Assembly (NCBI RefSeq): GCF_001423265.1 | Contig: NZ_LMND01000009.1 | Coordinates: 1 to 58,076, forward strand | Direction: 5' to 3' | Length of the DNA: 58,076 bases | From: Methylobacterium sp. Leaf108 | GTDB taxonomy: Bacteria; Pseudomonadota; Alphaproteobacteria; Rhizobiales; Beijerinckiaceae | Shown: positions 18,597 to 26,235 of the stretch, piece after piece | How the letters are laid out: every line of letters begins with the position of its first letter | Numbering within the stretch: position 1 is the stretch's first letter | Notes under the pieces: generated by a model | The model's database searches: none | What the model was told of the DNA's origin: nothing | The model's input: the letters and a program-made list of their open reading frames with translations, nothing else | Made by a program: the position numbers and the translations under genes

Positions 18597-19448
18597 ATGC
18601 GATTCACCGGGACCGACGCCTACGTCGCCACGACGGACCTGACCGTGGCGGTGAACGCCGCCATCGTCCTGGAGCGTCCACTTCTCGTAAAGGGGGAGCC
18701 CGGCACCGGAAAGACCGTCCTCGCCGAGGAGATCGCCAGGGGGCTCGGTGCGTCGCTCCTGACCTGGAACGTCAAATCGACCACCAAGGCCCAGCAGGGC
18801 CTCTACGAATACGACGCCGTCTCCCGGCTGCGGGACTCGCAGCTCGGCGACCCGCGGGTGTCGGACATCGGGCACTACATCCGCCGCGGCAAGCTGTGGG
18901 AGGCGTTCACCGCTCCCGAACGCCCGGTGCTGCTCATCGACGAGATCGACAAGGCCGACATCGAGTTCCCGAACGATCTCCTCACCGAACTCGATCGGAT
19001 GGAGTTCTTCGTCTACGAGACCGGCCAGATCGTGAAGGCCGAGCGGCGCCCGATCGTCATCATCACCTCCAACAACGAGAAGGAACTGCCGGATGCCTTC
19101 CTGCGCCGGTGCTTCTTCCACTACATCGCCTTCCCGGACGCGCAGACGCTCCAGGCCATCGTCGACGTGCATTATCCCGGCATCAAGCCGCGGCTGGTGG
19201 CCGAGGCGCTCAAGGTCTTCCTCGCTGTCCGCGAGACGCCCGGCCTCAAGAAGAAGCCCTCGACCTCAGAACTGCTCGACTGGCTCAAGCTCCTGGTCTC
19301 CGAGGACATCGACCTCGAGACGGTGCGCGAGCGCGACCCGCGCAAGCTGATCCCGCCCCTGCACGGCGCGCTCCTGAAGAACGAGCAGGACGTCAGCCTG
19401 TTCGAGAAGCTGGCCTTCATGATGCGGCGGGAGGGACGGGGCGGTTGA
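18597..19448 (+). CDS. MoxR-family AAA+ ATPase
   Basis: 283 aa. Walker A is G-E-P-G-T-G-K-T (about 33-40), Walker B L-L-I-D-E-I-D-K-A-D (about 113-122), sensor 1 T-S-N-N-E and the R-R-C-F arginine-finger region. The MoxR family works as a chaperone-like ATPase that matures metal enzymes or protein complexes, normally with a VWA-domain partner encoded next door. Here no VWA gene follows; parDE begins 79 bases downstream. Either the partner is elsewhere or it was lost. GACGATCCG precedes ATG 18597 with no strong ribosome-binding site. Confidence 0.93.
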   Translation: MRFTGTDAYVATTDLTVAVNAAIVLERPLLVKGEPGTGKTVLAEEIARGLGASLLTWNVKSTTKAQQGLYEYDAVSRLRDSQLGDPRVSDIGHYIRRGKLWEAFTAPERPVLLIDEIDKADIEFPNDLLTELDRMEFFVYETGQIVKAERRPIVIITSNNEKELPDAFLRRCFFHYIAFPDAQTLQAIVDVHYPGIKPRLVAEALKVFLAVRETPGLKKKPSTSELLDWLKLLVSEDIDLETVRERDPRKLIPPLHGALLKNEQDVSLFEKLAFMMRREGRGG

Positions 19449-19527
19449 GACATGCGTCGCTGGTCATAGCGATGGGAGGGGGTATGATGGCGATCGCCGA
19501 GACCTGCCGGACACGAGGAGACCGGTC

Positions 19528-19845
19528 GTGACGATGGAAAACGAGCCGGTGACGGTCGCGTTCTCGGAGATGATCGCATCGCAGATTCGATCCGCCGTCG
19601 ACGCCGGCGAGTACCGATCTCAGAGCGACGTGATTCAGGATGCCTTGAGGCTCTGGTCGGAGAACCGCGCCATGTCGACCGAACATGACAGCGGGAGCCT
19701 AAGGCAGGCCTGGGACGCAGGAAAATCCGGCGACCTCTCGGGAGCCCTGGATTTCAGCGCATTGCGCCAGGAAGCACGCGGACGCCTGAAAGCCAGGACC
19801 ATCGGCCCGGATTTGGCCAGCGACGACCCCCAGCATGCCGGCTAG
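19528..19845 (+). CDS. parD: ParD-like antitoxin (ribbon-helix-helix)
   Basis: 105 aa. The N-terminal ribbon-helix-helix (V-T-V-A-F-S-E at about 8-14, S-Q-S-D-V-I-Q-D-A-L-R-L-W) would bind the operon promoter. The C-terminal part contains the D-A-G-K-S-G-D, F-S-A-L and R-x-R-L-K elements that wrap ParE in this family. GTG 19528 is used because GAGGAG lies seven bases upstream; ATG 19534 is two codons later. It overlaps parE by 11 bases, as expected for translational coupling of an antitoxin-toxin pair. Confidence 0.9.
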   Translation: MTMENEPVTVAFSEMIASQIRSAVDAGEYRSQSDVIQDALRLWSENRAMSTEHDSGSLRQAWDAGKSGDLSGALDFSALRQEARGRLKARTIGPDLASDDPQHAG

Positions 19846-20146
19846 GATCGTGTGGTCCGATCTCGCCAAGCAGGATCTCCTTGATCACTACGTGGCGATC
19901 GGTGCCGAAAACCCTGCGGCTGCCGAGCGTCTTTACGATCGGATCGAACAACGGGTCGGCCAACGCGCCGACCATCCGCGGATCGGCCCGCGACGGCCCG
20001 ATATCCGACCTTCGGCCCGCGTCCTCGTCGAACCACCCCTTCTGATCCTCTACGAGACCTACCCCGATCACGATGAGGGGGACATTTCTTCGGTCGAGAT
20101 CGTCAGGATCGTCCATGGGCGGCGGGACCTCGCGGCTCTGTTGTGA
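19835..20146 (+). CDS. parE: ParE-like toxin (RelE/ParE superfamily)
   Basis: 103 aa. Starts M-P-A-R-I-V-W-S-D-L-A-K-Q-D-L, the usual first strand and helix of ParE toxins, with H-P-R-I-G-P-R-R-P-D-I-R in the middle and the closing strands R-V-L-V-E-P-P-L-L-I-L-Y and V-E-I-V-R-I-V-H-G-R-R-D-L. ParE homologues poison DNA gyrase, and the final H-G-R-R-D is the family's conserved end. It overlaps parD. The pair sits between a MoxR gene and an aldo/keto reductase with no sign of a larger mobile element. Confidence 0.92.
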   Translation: MPARIVWSDLAKQDLLDHYVAIGAENPAAAERLYDRIEQRVGQRADHPRIGPRRPDIRPSARVLVEPPLLILYETYPDHDEGDISSVEIVRIVHGRRDLAALL

Positions 20147-20231
20147 GACGTTCGCTGTCGATCCGAACGCGGCGGACCACATACGCCCAATGGGCCTTCC
20201 GCCGACGCTGGCAGGCTGCAAGAGAGGTCCC

Positions 20232-21212
20232 ATGAAAACCAGAAAACTCGGCCGCACCGGCCTCGACGTCTCACCGCTGTGCCTCGGCTGCATGACCTAC
20301 GGCATCCCGGAGCGCGGTCCCCATGCCTGGACCCTGCGTGAGGACCAGAGCCGCCCTCTGATCCGCAAGGCGCTCGACCTCGGGATCAATTTCTTCGACA
20401 CGGCCAACTACTACTCCGACGGCACCAGCGAGGAGATCGTCGGACGGGCCCTGAAGGACTTCGCCGATCGCGATGCGATCGTGCTGGCGACGAAATGCTT
20501 CTTTCCGCTGACGAGCCAGCCCAACGCCGGCGGGCTCTCGCGAAAGGCGATCTTCGCGGCCATCGACGCGAGCCTGGAACGCCTCGGGACCGACTACGTC
20601 GATCTCTACCAGATCCATCGCTGGGACTACGAGACGCCGATCGAGGTGACGCTGGAAGCGCTCGACGACGTGGTCAAGGCCGGCAAGGCCCTGCACATCG
20701 GTGCCTCCTCGATGTTCGCCTGGCAGTTCGCCAAGTCGCTGTTCACGGCGGACATGAACGGCTGGACCCGTTTCGCGACCATGCAGGACCACTACAACCT
20801 GCTGCACCGGGAGGAGGAACGCGAGATGATGCCGCTCTGTGCCGACCAGGGAGTGGCGATCCTGCCCTGGAGCCCATTGGCGAGAGGCCGCCTCACGCGC
20901 GACTGGGACGAGACCAGCCCGCGCCAGGACACCGACGAGGTCGGGCGCAAGCTCTACGCCTCGGCCGAGGAGGCCGACCGCGCCGTCGTCGCCGAGGTCG
21001 CGCGGATCGCAGGCGAGCGGGGCGTGCCGCGGGCGCAGGTGGCGCTCGCCTGGGTGGCGGGCAAGCCGGGCGTCTGCGCCCCGATCATCGGGGCCTCGAA
21101 GCCTCACCACCTCGACGACGCGGTGGCCTCACTCTCCCTCGACCTCACGGACTCCGAGGTCGCGGCCCTGGAGTCCCGCTACGTGCCACACCCGGTCGTG
21201 GGGTATCAGTAG
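20232..21212 (+). CDS. aldo/keto reductase
   Basis: 326-aa AKR TIM barrel. Visible landmarks: L-G-R-T-G-L-D-V-S near the N-terminus; F-F-D-T-A-N-Y-Y with catalytic Asp and Tyr (about 55-62); Lys in A-T-K-C-F-F (about 94); His in Y-Q-I-H-R-W-D (about 134); the Q-D-H-Y-N-L strand; and the NADPH loop P-I-I-G-A-S-K (about 284-290). It would reduce aldehydes or ketones with NADPH in the cytoplasm. GAGAGG lies close before ATG 20232. It follows parE by 85 bases and overlaps the next gene's GTG start. Confidence 0.93.
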   Translation: MKTRKLGRTGLDVSPLCLGCMTYGIPERGPHAWTLREDQSRPLIRKALDLGINFFDTANYYSDGTSEEIVGRALKDFADRDAIVLATKCFFPLTSQPNAGGLSRKAIFAAIDASLERLGTDYVDLYQIHRWDYETPIEVTLEALDDVVKAGKALHIGASSMFAWQFAKSLFTADMNGWTRFATMQDHYNLLHREEEREMMPLCADQGVAILPWSPLARGRLTRDWDETSPRQDTDEVGRKLYASAEEADRAVVAEVARIAGERGVPRAQVALAWVAGKPGVCAPIIGASKPHHLDDAVASLSLDLTDSEVAALESRYVPHPVVGYQ

Positions 21213-21772
21213 TGGCACAGACCCGGATGCCTTCGCCGGACGCCGGGGCCCTTCGCCTCGTCCTCCTGCGCCATGCCAAGTCCGACCATCCCGCCGGCGT
21301 CGCCGACCTCGACCGGCCGCTCAACGACCGCGGGAAGCGGGCCGCCCCGCTGATCGGTGCCCATCTCGCCGAGGCCGGCTTGATACCCGATCGTGTCCTG
21401 CTGTCGCCCTCGCAGCGCACCCGTGAAACCTGGAAGGCCGTGGCCGACGCCCTGGGACGGCCGCCGTGCGAGATCGCAGACGGCATCTACGAGGCGCCCG
21501 CGGGCTCCCTCCTGCGGGTGATCCGGTCGGCACCGGACGAGGCCCGCACCCTTCTCGTGATCGGGCACAATCCCGGCCTTCAGGATCTCGGGACGCAGCT
21601 GGCGGGCGCAGGCGAGGCTGCGCTGTGCCAGCGGCTGGCGGTGGAGTTTCCGACGGCCGCCTACGCCGTCATCGCCTTCGACGCTGACGCATGGCGCGAG
21701 ATCGGCACCGGCACCGGACGCCTCGTGAGCTTCGTCCGGCCCCGCGACCTGACCGAGGCGGCGGACGCTTGA
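21212..21772 (+). CDS. SixA-like histidine phosphatase
   Basis: 186 aa, histidine-phosphatase superfamily. It has the R-H-A-K-S-D catalytic motif (about 20-25), S-P-S-Q-R-T-R-E-T (about 66-74) and the second catalytic His in G-H-N-P-G-L-Q-D (about 113-120), the compact arrangement of SixA-type phosphohistidine phosphatases. The GTG at 21212 is used because it overlaps the reductase stop (TAGTG at 21210-21214); ATG 21227 is five codons in. The substrate (phosphohistidine protein or small phosphate ester) cannot be told. Confidence 0.88.
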   Translation: MAQTRMPSPDAGALRLVLLRHAKSDHPAGVADLDRPLNDRGKRAAPLIGAHLAEAGLIPDRVLLSPSQRTRETWKAVADALGRPPCEIADGIYEAPAGSLLRVIRSAPDEARTLLVIGHNPGLQDLGTQLAGAGEAALCQRLAVEFPTAAYAVIAFDADAWREIGTGTGRLVSFVRPRDLTEAADA

Positions 21773-21827
21773 ACCCTTCGCGGGGCCCAGCCGTTTCAAG
21801 GAGCCGCGCCCTGACGGTCCACCGCCC

Positions 21828-23075
21828 GTGCTCCTGACCGCTATCGTGATCGCCACCACCCTCCTGCCCCGGGTCGAGCCGGGGATCGAGGCATTGCGCC
21901 GCCGGGCCGGCGATGCCGCCGGCATGCTCGCACTGCCCGGACCGGCACCCGAACCCCCGAGCCGCTTCATGGCCGATGCGCGGGCGGTGTCGAACTGGCG
22001 GGCCGAGGCGGGCGGGGCTTTGCGCCCACTCTCCCTGGCGATGGTGGCCCGCCACGCGCCCAACCCGCCGGCCTTCGTCGCCCGCTGCGTCAAGCTCAAC
22101 AACTACTGGTGCATCAAGAGCGCGCGCTGGAACGGCGAGATCGGGGCGGATGCCGAGGGCCATACCGGCTTCGCCGATGCCGCGTCGGGGGCGGATGCGG
22201 CCGCGCAGCTGCTGCGCCGTTACTACCGCGACCTCGGCCGTCAAAGCGCGCTCGCCATCGTGCGGCGCTGGGCGCCGGCGGAATGCCGCTCGCCGTCGGC
22301 CTCGCGTGGCCCGAGCGCGGCGGCGGCGGGAGTTTCCCCCGACATCGCGCCGCTGGGCTTGCGCAAGACGGTGCGCGCGCGCTTCCTCGCCCGCAATGCC
22401 CCCGGCGGCGGACCCAAGCGCGCCTCCGGGGGGACACCGGGACTGCGCGTCCAGCCCTGGTCGGCCCGCGCATTGATGGCACGGGCCGGCAGGGCCGCGC
22501 CGCCGCCGCGGATCCAGGTGGCGAGCCGCACGCCCGAGGCCGTCTCCGACGGCGCGCCGCCGCGCCCGACCCCCGGCCTGCTGGTGAGGCCATCGGTGAT
22601 CGTCGCAAGACCCTCGGTCCTGCTGGTGAGACCGTCCGAGATCCTCGTGAAGCCTTCGCCGGTGACGGGTCGCCCTGCCGCCGCCGTACAGTCCCGGCCT
22701 CGACCGGCGGCGCGTGCGGCCACTTCCCTGGCGGATCGGCTCGCCGCGGAATCGGCGGCGCTGCCCGTCATTGCCGCGGGCCTGCCCGGCATTCCGCTCC
22801 TCGACCTGCGCGTCCCCGCCCCCCTGTGCTCCAACGACGAGACCCGCATCCGCAACTATGCCGGCCGCATCGCGGCGAGCGTCGGGGTGAAGCCCGACGA
22901 CGACCTGCGCCTGTTCGATGGCGACGGCCGGCCGACGCCGAATCTCGCGCCCGTCATGCTGGCGATGTCGGCGGTCGAACTCGGCACCCTCAAGGCCGGC
23001 CCCGACTTGGTGGCAGCGGCGATCGCGCGGCTGTCGCAGCGCCTGGCCGATGCGACGCCGGCCGCCGGACCGTGA
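21828..23075 (+). CDS. hypothetical protein with phage P5/lysozyme-like segment and heptad repeats
   Basis: 415 aa; I do not recognise a named family for the whole chain. It starts with a short hydrophobic segment (residues 1-14), perhaps a signal anchor. Residues about 88-150 read L-N-N-Y-W-C-I-K-S, W-N-G-E-I-G-A-D, G-H-T-G-F-A-D and I-V-R-R-W-A-P, resembling the N-N-P-G-N-I ... W-x-G ... F-x-x-P ... I-x-x-Y-A-P pattern of phage structural P5-like/lysozyme-like proteins. Four 7-residue repeats (x-x-V-R-P-S-x) occupy 251-278. A conserved-looking end (L-C-S-N-D-E-T-R-I-R-N-Y-A) follows. It precedes ycjX by 105 bases on the same strand. Confidence 0.7.
   Translation: MLLTAIVIATTLLPRVEPGIEALRRRAGDAAGMLALPGPAPEPPSRFMADARAVSNWRAEAGGALRPLSLAMVARHAPNPPAFVARCVKLNNYWCIKSARWNGEIGADAEGHTGFADAASGADAAAQLLRRYYRDLGRQSALAIVRRWAPAECRSPSASRGPSAAAAGVSPDIAPLGLRKTVRARFLARNAPGGGPKRASGGTPGLRVQPWSARALMARAGRAAPPPRIQVASRTPEAVSDGAPPRPTPGLLVRPSVIVARPSVLLVRPSEILVKPSPVTGRPAAAVQSRPRPAARAATSLADRLAAESAALPVIAAGLPGIPLLDLRVPAPLCSNDETRIRNYAGRIAASVGVKPDDDLRLFDGDGRPTPNLAPVMLAMSAVELGTLKAGPDLVAAAIARLSQRLADATPAAGP
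22578..22661 (+). repeat. four in-frame 21-base repeats (x-x-V-R-P-S-x)
   Basis: Units at 22578-22598, 22599-22619, 22620-22640 and 22641-22661 encode LLVRPSV, IVARPSV, LLVRPSE and ILVKPSP. The DNA copies have diverged but the protein pattern is kept, suggesting selection on the repeat. Confidence 0.8.
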
Positions 23076-23180
23076 CATCGGCGTTGGCGCGCCAGGGCCG
23101 GGCCTTGCGGTCGCCGACAGCGCGCGCCACCTCAGCCGCACCAGAGCGATCCCCTCCCCGCCGCCGATGAACCTCTCCGC

Positions 23181-24620
23181 ATGACCAGCTTTACCGCGCG
23201 CGCCGGCTCCGCCGTCCGCGCCTTCGCCGAGGCGTCGAGCGACCTCCTGATCCAGCCGACCCTCCGGCTCGGGGTCACCGGCCTCGCGCGGTCGGGCAAG
23301 ACCGTGTTCACGACGGCGCTGATCCATCACCTCGTCGAGGCGCATGCCCTTCCGGCCTTCGCCCCCTCGCAGGAGGGCCGCCTGCGCCGCGCCCGCCTCG
23401 TGCCCCAGCCCGACGACGACGTGCCCCGCTTTCCCTACGAGGATCACGTCGCGGCGCTCACCGGCGCCAGGGTCTGGCCCCGGTCCACCGATCGCATCAG
23501 CCAGTTCCGGCTGGCCATCGAGTACGAGCGGGCCGGCGGCTGGCGCTCCGGGCCCGGCACCCTGATGCTCGACGTGGTCGATTATCCCGGCGAATGGCTG
23601 CTCGACCTCGCCCTGATCGACCAGAGCTATGCCGGCTGGTCGCGCGCCACCATCGCCGGCACGCGCCGCAGCGGCAGGGCGGGTGCCGCCGTGCCCTGGC
23701 TCGAGACCCTGACGTCGCTCGATCCTACCGCTCCCCTCGACGAGGTCGTGGCCGAGCGCGCCAGCACCGCTTTCAAGGCGTATCTCGGCGCGCTCCGTGC
23801 CGGGCCGGAGGCGGTGGCGACCACCCCGCCGGGCCGGTTCCTGATGCCGGGCGACCTGGCCGGCTCGCCGGCCCTGACCTTCGCGCCCCTCGACGGCCTC
23901 GTCGAGCCCTTGAGCCCTGGCAGCCTCGCGGGGCTGATGGAGCGTCGATTTGAGGCCTACAAGGCCAAGGTGGTCGAGCCGTTCTTCCGCAACCACTTCC
24001 AGCGGGTGGACCGCCAGATCGTCCTCGTCGACGTCCTGGCCGCGGTCGATGCCGGCCCCGCCGCCCTCGCCGAACTGGAAGAGGCGCTGGACGCCGTGCT
24101 CCTGAGCTTCCGCATCGGCCGCAACACCCTGATCTCGCGCCTGTTCGCGCCGCGTGCCGAACGCATCCTGTTCGCGGCCACCAAGGCCGACCACCTCCAC
24201 CAGACCAGCCACGACCGCCTCGACGCGCTGCTGCGCCTCCTGGTCTCGCGCGCCATGCGCCGCACGGAAGCCGCCGGTGCCAGGGTCGGCACCGTCGCGC
24301 TGGCCTCCGTGCGGGCCACCCGCGAGACCACGATCCACGACGGGGACGAGGTTTTGCGGGCGGTCTCCGGCACGCCGGAGGCGGGAGAGATCGTCGGCGA
24401 CGAGACCTTCGACGGTCTGAGCGAAGCCGCCGTCTTCCCCGGCGAGCTGCCGGCCCGGCCCGAGGACGTCCTCGACGGTGCGGTGCCGCCGGGCTCCCTG
24501 CGCTTTCCCCGCTTCCGCCCCCCCCTCGTCAAGCCCGATGCCCTGGGCCGCCCCGGCCATCTGCCGCAGATCCGCCTCGACCGGGCCATGCAGTTCCTGA
24601 TCGGGGACAGGCTCGCATGA
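23181..24620 (+). CDS. ycjX: YcjX-family (DUF463) P-loop protein
   Basis: 479 aa, matching the 450-500 aa of YcjX. The P-loop is G-L-A-R-S-G-K-T at about 34-41, followed by V-F-T-T-A-L-I-H-H-L. Family marks include V-V-D-Y-P-G-E-W-L-L-D-L (about 133-144), Y-K-x-K-V-V-E-P-F-F-R-N-H-F, and A-T-K-A-D-H-L-H. YcjX/YcjF are a conserved stress-linked pair in Proteobacteria; biochemical function is not settled. A 26-codon open frame starting in its stop codon (24617) connects it to ycjF. Confidence 0.93.
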   Translation: MTSFTARAGSAVRAFAEASSDLLIQPTLRLGVTGLARSGKTVFTTALIHHLVEAHALPAFAPSQEGRLRRARLVPQPDDDVPRFPYEDHVAALTGARVWPRSTDRISQFRLAIEYERAGGWRSGPGTLMLDVVDYPGEWLLDLALIDQSYAGWSRATIAGTRRSGRAGAAVPWLETLTSLDPTAPLDEVVAERASTAFKAYLGALRAGPEAVATTPPGRFLMPGDLAGSPALTFAPLDGLVEPLSPGSLAGLMERRFEAYKAKVVEPFFRNHFQRVDRQIVLVDVLAAVDAGPAALAELEEALDAVLLSFRIGRNTLISRLFAPRAERILFAATKADHLHQTSHDRLDALLRLLVSRAMRRTEAAGARVGTVALASVRATRETTIHDGDEVLRAVSGTPEAGEIVGDETFDGLSEAAVFPGELPARPEDVLDGAVPPGSLRFPRFRPPLVKPDALGRPGHLPQIRLDRAMQFLIGDRLA

Positions 24621-24697
24621 GCGCGTCCGTCGACCCGACGACCGGGGTGCAGGCGCATCGTATCCGGACGCCCGATCGCAAAAAGGTTCGGCCATGA
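24617..24697 (+). CDS. possible 26-codon linker ORF joining ycjX and ycjF
   Basis: ATG 24617-24619 overlaps the ycjX stop (ATGA) and its own TGA stop (24695-24697) overlaps the ycjF ATG (ATGA at 24694-24697). The 26-residue peptide is basic (R-I-R, D-R-K-K-V-R-P) with no recognised domain. The double overlap would let ribosomes step from ycjX through to ycjF. It may be chance; no comparison with relatives was possible here. Confidence 0.4.
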   Translation: MSASVDPTTGVQAHRIRTPDRKKVRP

Positions 24698-25719
24698 CCT
24701 CGACCCAGCGCCCCCGCGCCTTCCGCATTCCGGCGGCCGACCAGACCGGCGCCATCGAGGGCGACGTCGCGCCGCCGAGCACGGTGCGGATGATGGAAGA
24801 GCCGTTCGAGATCGTGGAGGCCGCGGACGGGACGCCCGTGCCGGTCGCGCCGAAATCCCGCGCGCCCTGGCTGTCGCTGCTGCTCGTCGCTCTCGGCGGC
24901 CTCGTGTCCCTGGGCGTCGGGCTTTCGCTCGAGCGCATGATCTCCGACCTGTTCGCCGCCGCCCCCTGGCTCGGTTGGGTGGCGCTGGTCCTCCTCGGCC
25001 TCGCCGCCGTCGCGCTGGCCGCCATCGTCGTGCGCGAGTTGGCCGGCATCTGGCGCGAGCGCCGGATCGAGCTCCTGCGGGCAAGGGCCGTGGAGGCGAT
25101 GGCCACCCGCGACCACACCGGGGCGCAGGCCGTCGTCCGGGACCTCGCCGCGCTCTATGCCGGCCGCGCGGCCCTGGCGGGTGGGACGAAGCGCCTCGAC
25201 ACCCTCGGCGATGCGATCCTCGACGTCGACGACCGTCTCGCCATCGCCGAGCACGAACTGCTCTCGCCCCTCGACCGTCAGGCCCGCAATGCCGTCGCGA
25301 CGGCGGCCAAGCAGGTCTCCGCCGTCACGGCCCTGAGCCCACGCGCGATCGTCGACGTCGCCTTCGTGGTGTTCTCCGCGGTGAGACTCCTGCGGCGGAT
25401 CGCAACCATCTACGGCGGTCGTCCCGGCTTCCTCGGCTTCCTGCGCCTCGCCCGCTCGGCCTTTGCCCATCTCACCGTGACCGGCGGCATGGCGGTGGGG
25501 GAGAGCATGCTGCAGCAGGCGCTGGGGCTCGGCATCGCCGCCCGCGTCTCGGCCAAGCTCGGCGAGGGCGTGCTCAATGGCCTGATGACGGCCCGCTTCG
25601 GCCTCGCCGCCATGGCGGTGTGCCGCCCGTTGCCCTTCATCCGCGAGCCCGCCCCACGGATCACCGACGTGGCGGGCGAACTTTTGAAGGGCTCCGGGGA
25701 GGAAAAGCTGGCCCCGTAA
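24694..25719 (+). CDS. ycjF: YcjF-family (DUF697) membrane protein
   Basis: 341 aa, as expected for YcjF (TIGR01620). An N-terminal hydrophilic part begins R-A-F-R-I-P (typical of the family), with M-E-E-P-F-E-I-V. Two transmembrane helices lie at about 62-85 and 92-118. The DUF697 domain is in the C-terminal half: S-P-R-A-I-V-D-V-A-F-V-V-F, I-Y-G-G-R-P-G-F and A-R-S-A-F-A-H-L-T-V-T-G-G. Acts in the inner membrane, probably with YcjX. Start ATG 24694 sits in an ATGA overlap with the linker frame. Confidence 0.92.
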   Translation: MTSTQRPRAFRIPAADQTGAIEGDVAPPSTVRMMEEPFEIVEAADGTPVPVAPKSRAPWLSLLLVALGGLVSLGVGLSLERMISDLFAAAPWLGWVALVLLGLAAVALAAIVVRELAGIWRERRIELLRARAVEAMATRDHTGAQAVVRDLAALYAGRAALAGGTKRLDTLGDAILDVDDRLAIAEHELLSPLDRQARNAVATAAKQVSAVTALSPRAIVDVAFVVFSAVRLLRRIATIYGGRPGFLGFLRLARSAFAHLTVTGGMAVGESMLQQALGLGIAARVSAKLGEGVLNGLMTARFGLAAMAVCRPLPFIREPAPRITDVAGELLKGSGEEKLAP

Positions 25720-26235
25720 AAACCGACCTGCGCACACCGGGTGACCCGGTTCAGTCGAAGAGCACGCGCAATCCGTTCGATGGCGTCGCCATGCGGATGT
25801 CGGTCATCCTCTCGCACCGCATCCGCCCTCGTCGCGCCGTGCCGCCACAGCGTCCCCGGGCATGCGTTACCGGACTTGCGTTGCCGGACTTGCAGCGATG
25901 GTGCCGGGCGCTTTGCGAGAGCGGATCATGCGTTTCATCGCCATCGGTGCCGCCCACGCTGTCGAGACGCGGCGAGGCCACCGGCGCATCGATCGCTACG
26001 CAAGCCCACCATTCCAGTCTCGCGTGTGAGGCCTGCGTATTGGCATAGCGATCACGCAGAGTTCATCGGCCATTCGGCGTCGGTCGGCGGCGGGGGAATG
26101 CGACTGTGCTCCCGATTCTTCGCGGTTGCAGCACATCGACTGTCCACTGTCTGGGCCCAAACCATTCCGCCGCTAAGCCGATGTTAAGCGTTCGCGTGCA
26201 CGTTCAGGCAGGAAACGCACAAGGACTTCACGTCG
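25720..26235. other. intergenic region upstream of the chemoreceptor
   Basis: 516 bases, less GC-rich than its surroundings toward the 3' end. No frame here looks like a real protein. It holds a 14-base tandem repeat (25866-25879 and 25880-25893, one mismatch) and the CtrA-like box at 26173-26187. Confidence 0.55.
26173..26187 (+). promoter_or_regulatory. CtrA-like box upstream of the chemoreceptor
   Basis: CTAA-N7-TTAA, one base away from the CtrA consensus TTAA-N7-TTAA, ending 48 bases before the receptor start. Placement and the motility context support it. Confidence 0.4.

Noticed and set aside
19450..20231. Mobile element carrying parDE
   Set aside because: No transposase, inverted repeats or target duplication; only the TA pair itself.
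24617..24697. N-terminal extension of YcjF instead of a separate small frame
   Set aside because: The frame is +1 relative to ycjF and ends in TGA at the ycjF start, so it cannot be an extension without frameshift.
21669..25118. 1149-codon antisense frame across ycjX and neighbours
   Set aside because: Covers several good genes on the other strand and has no motif; typical of GC-rich third positions.
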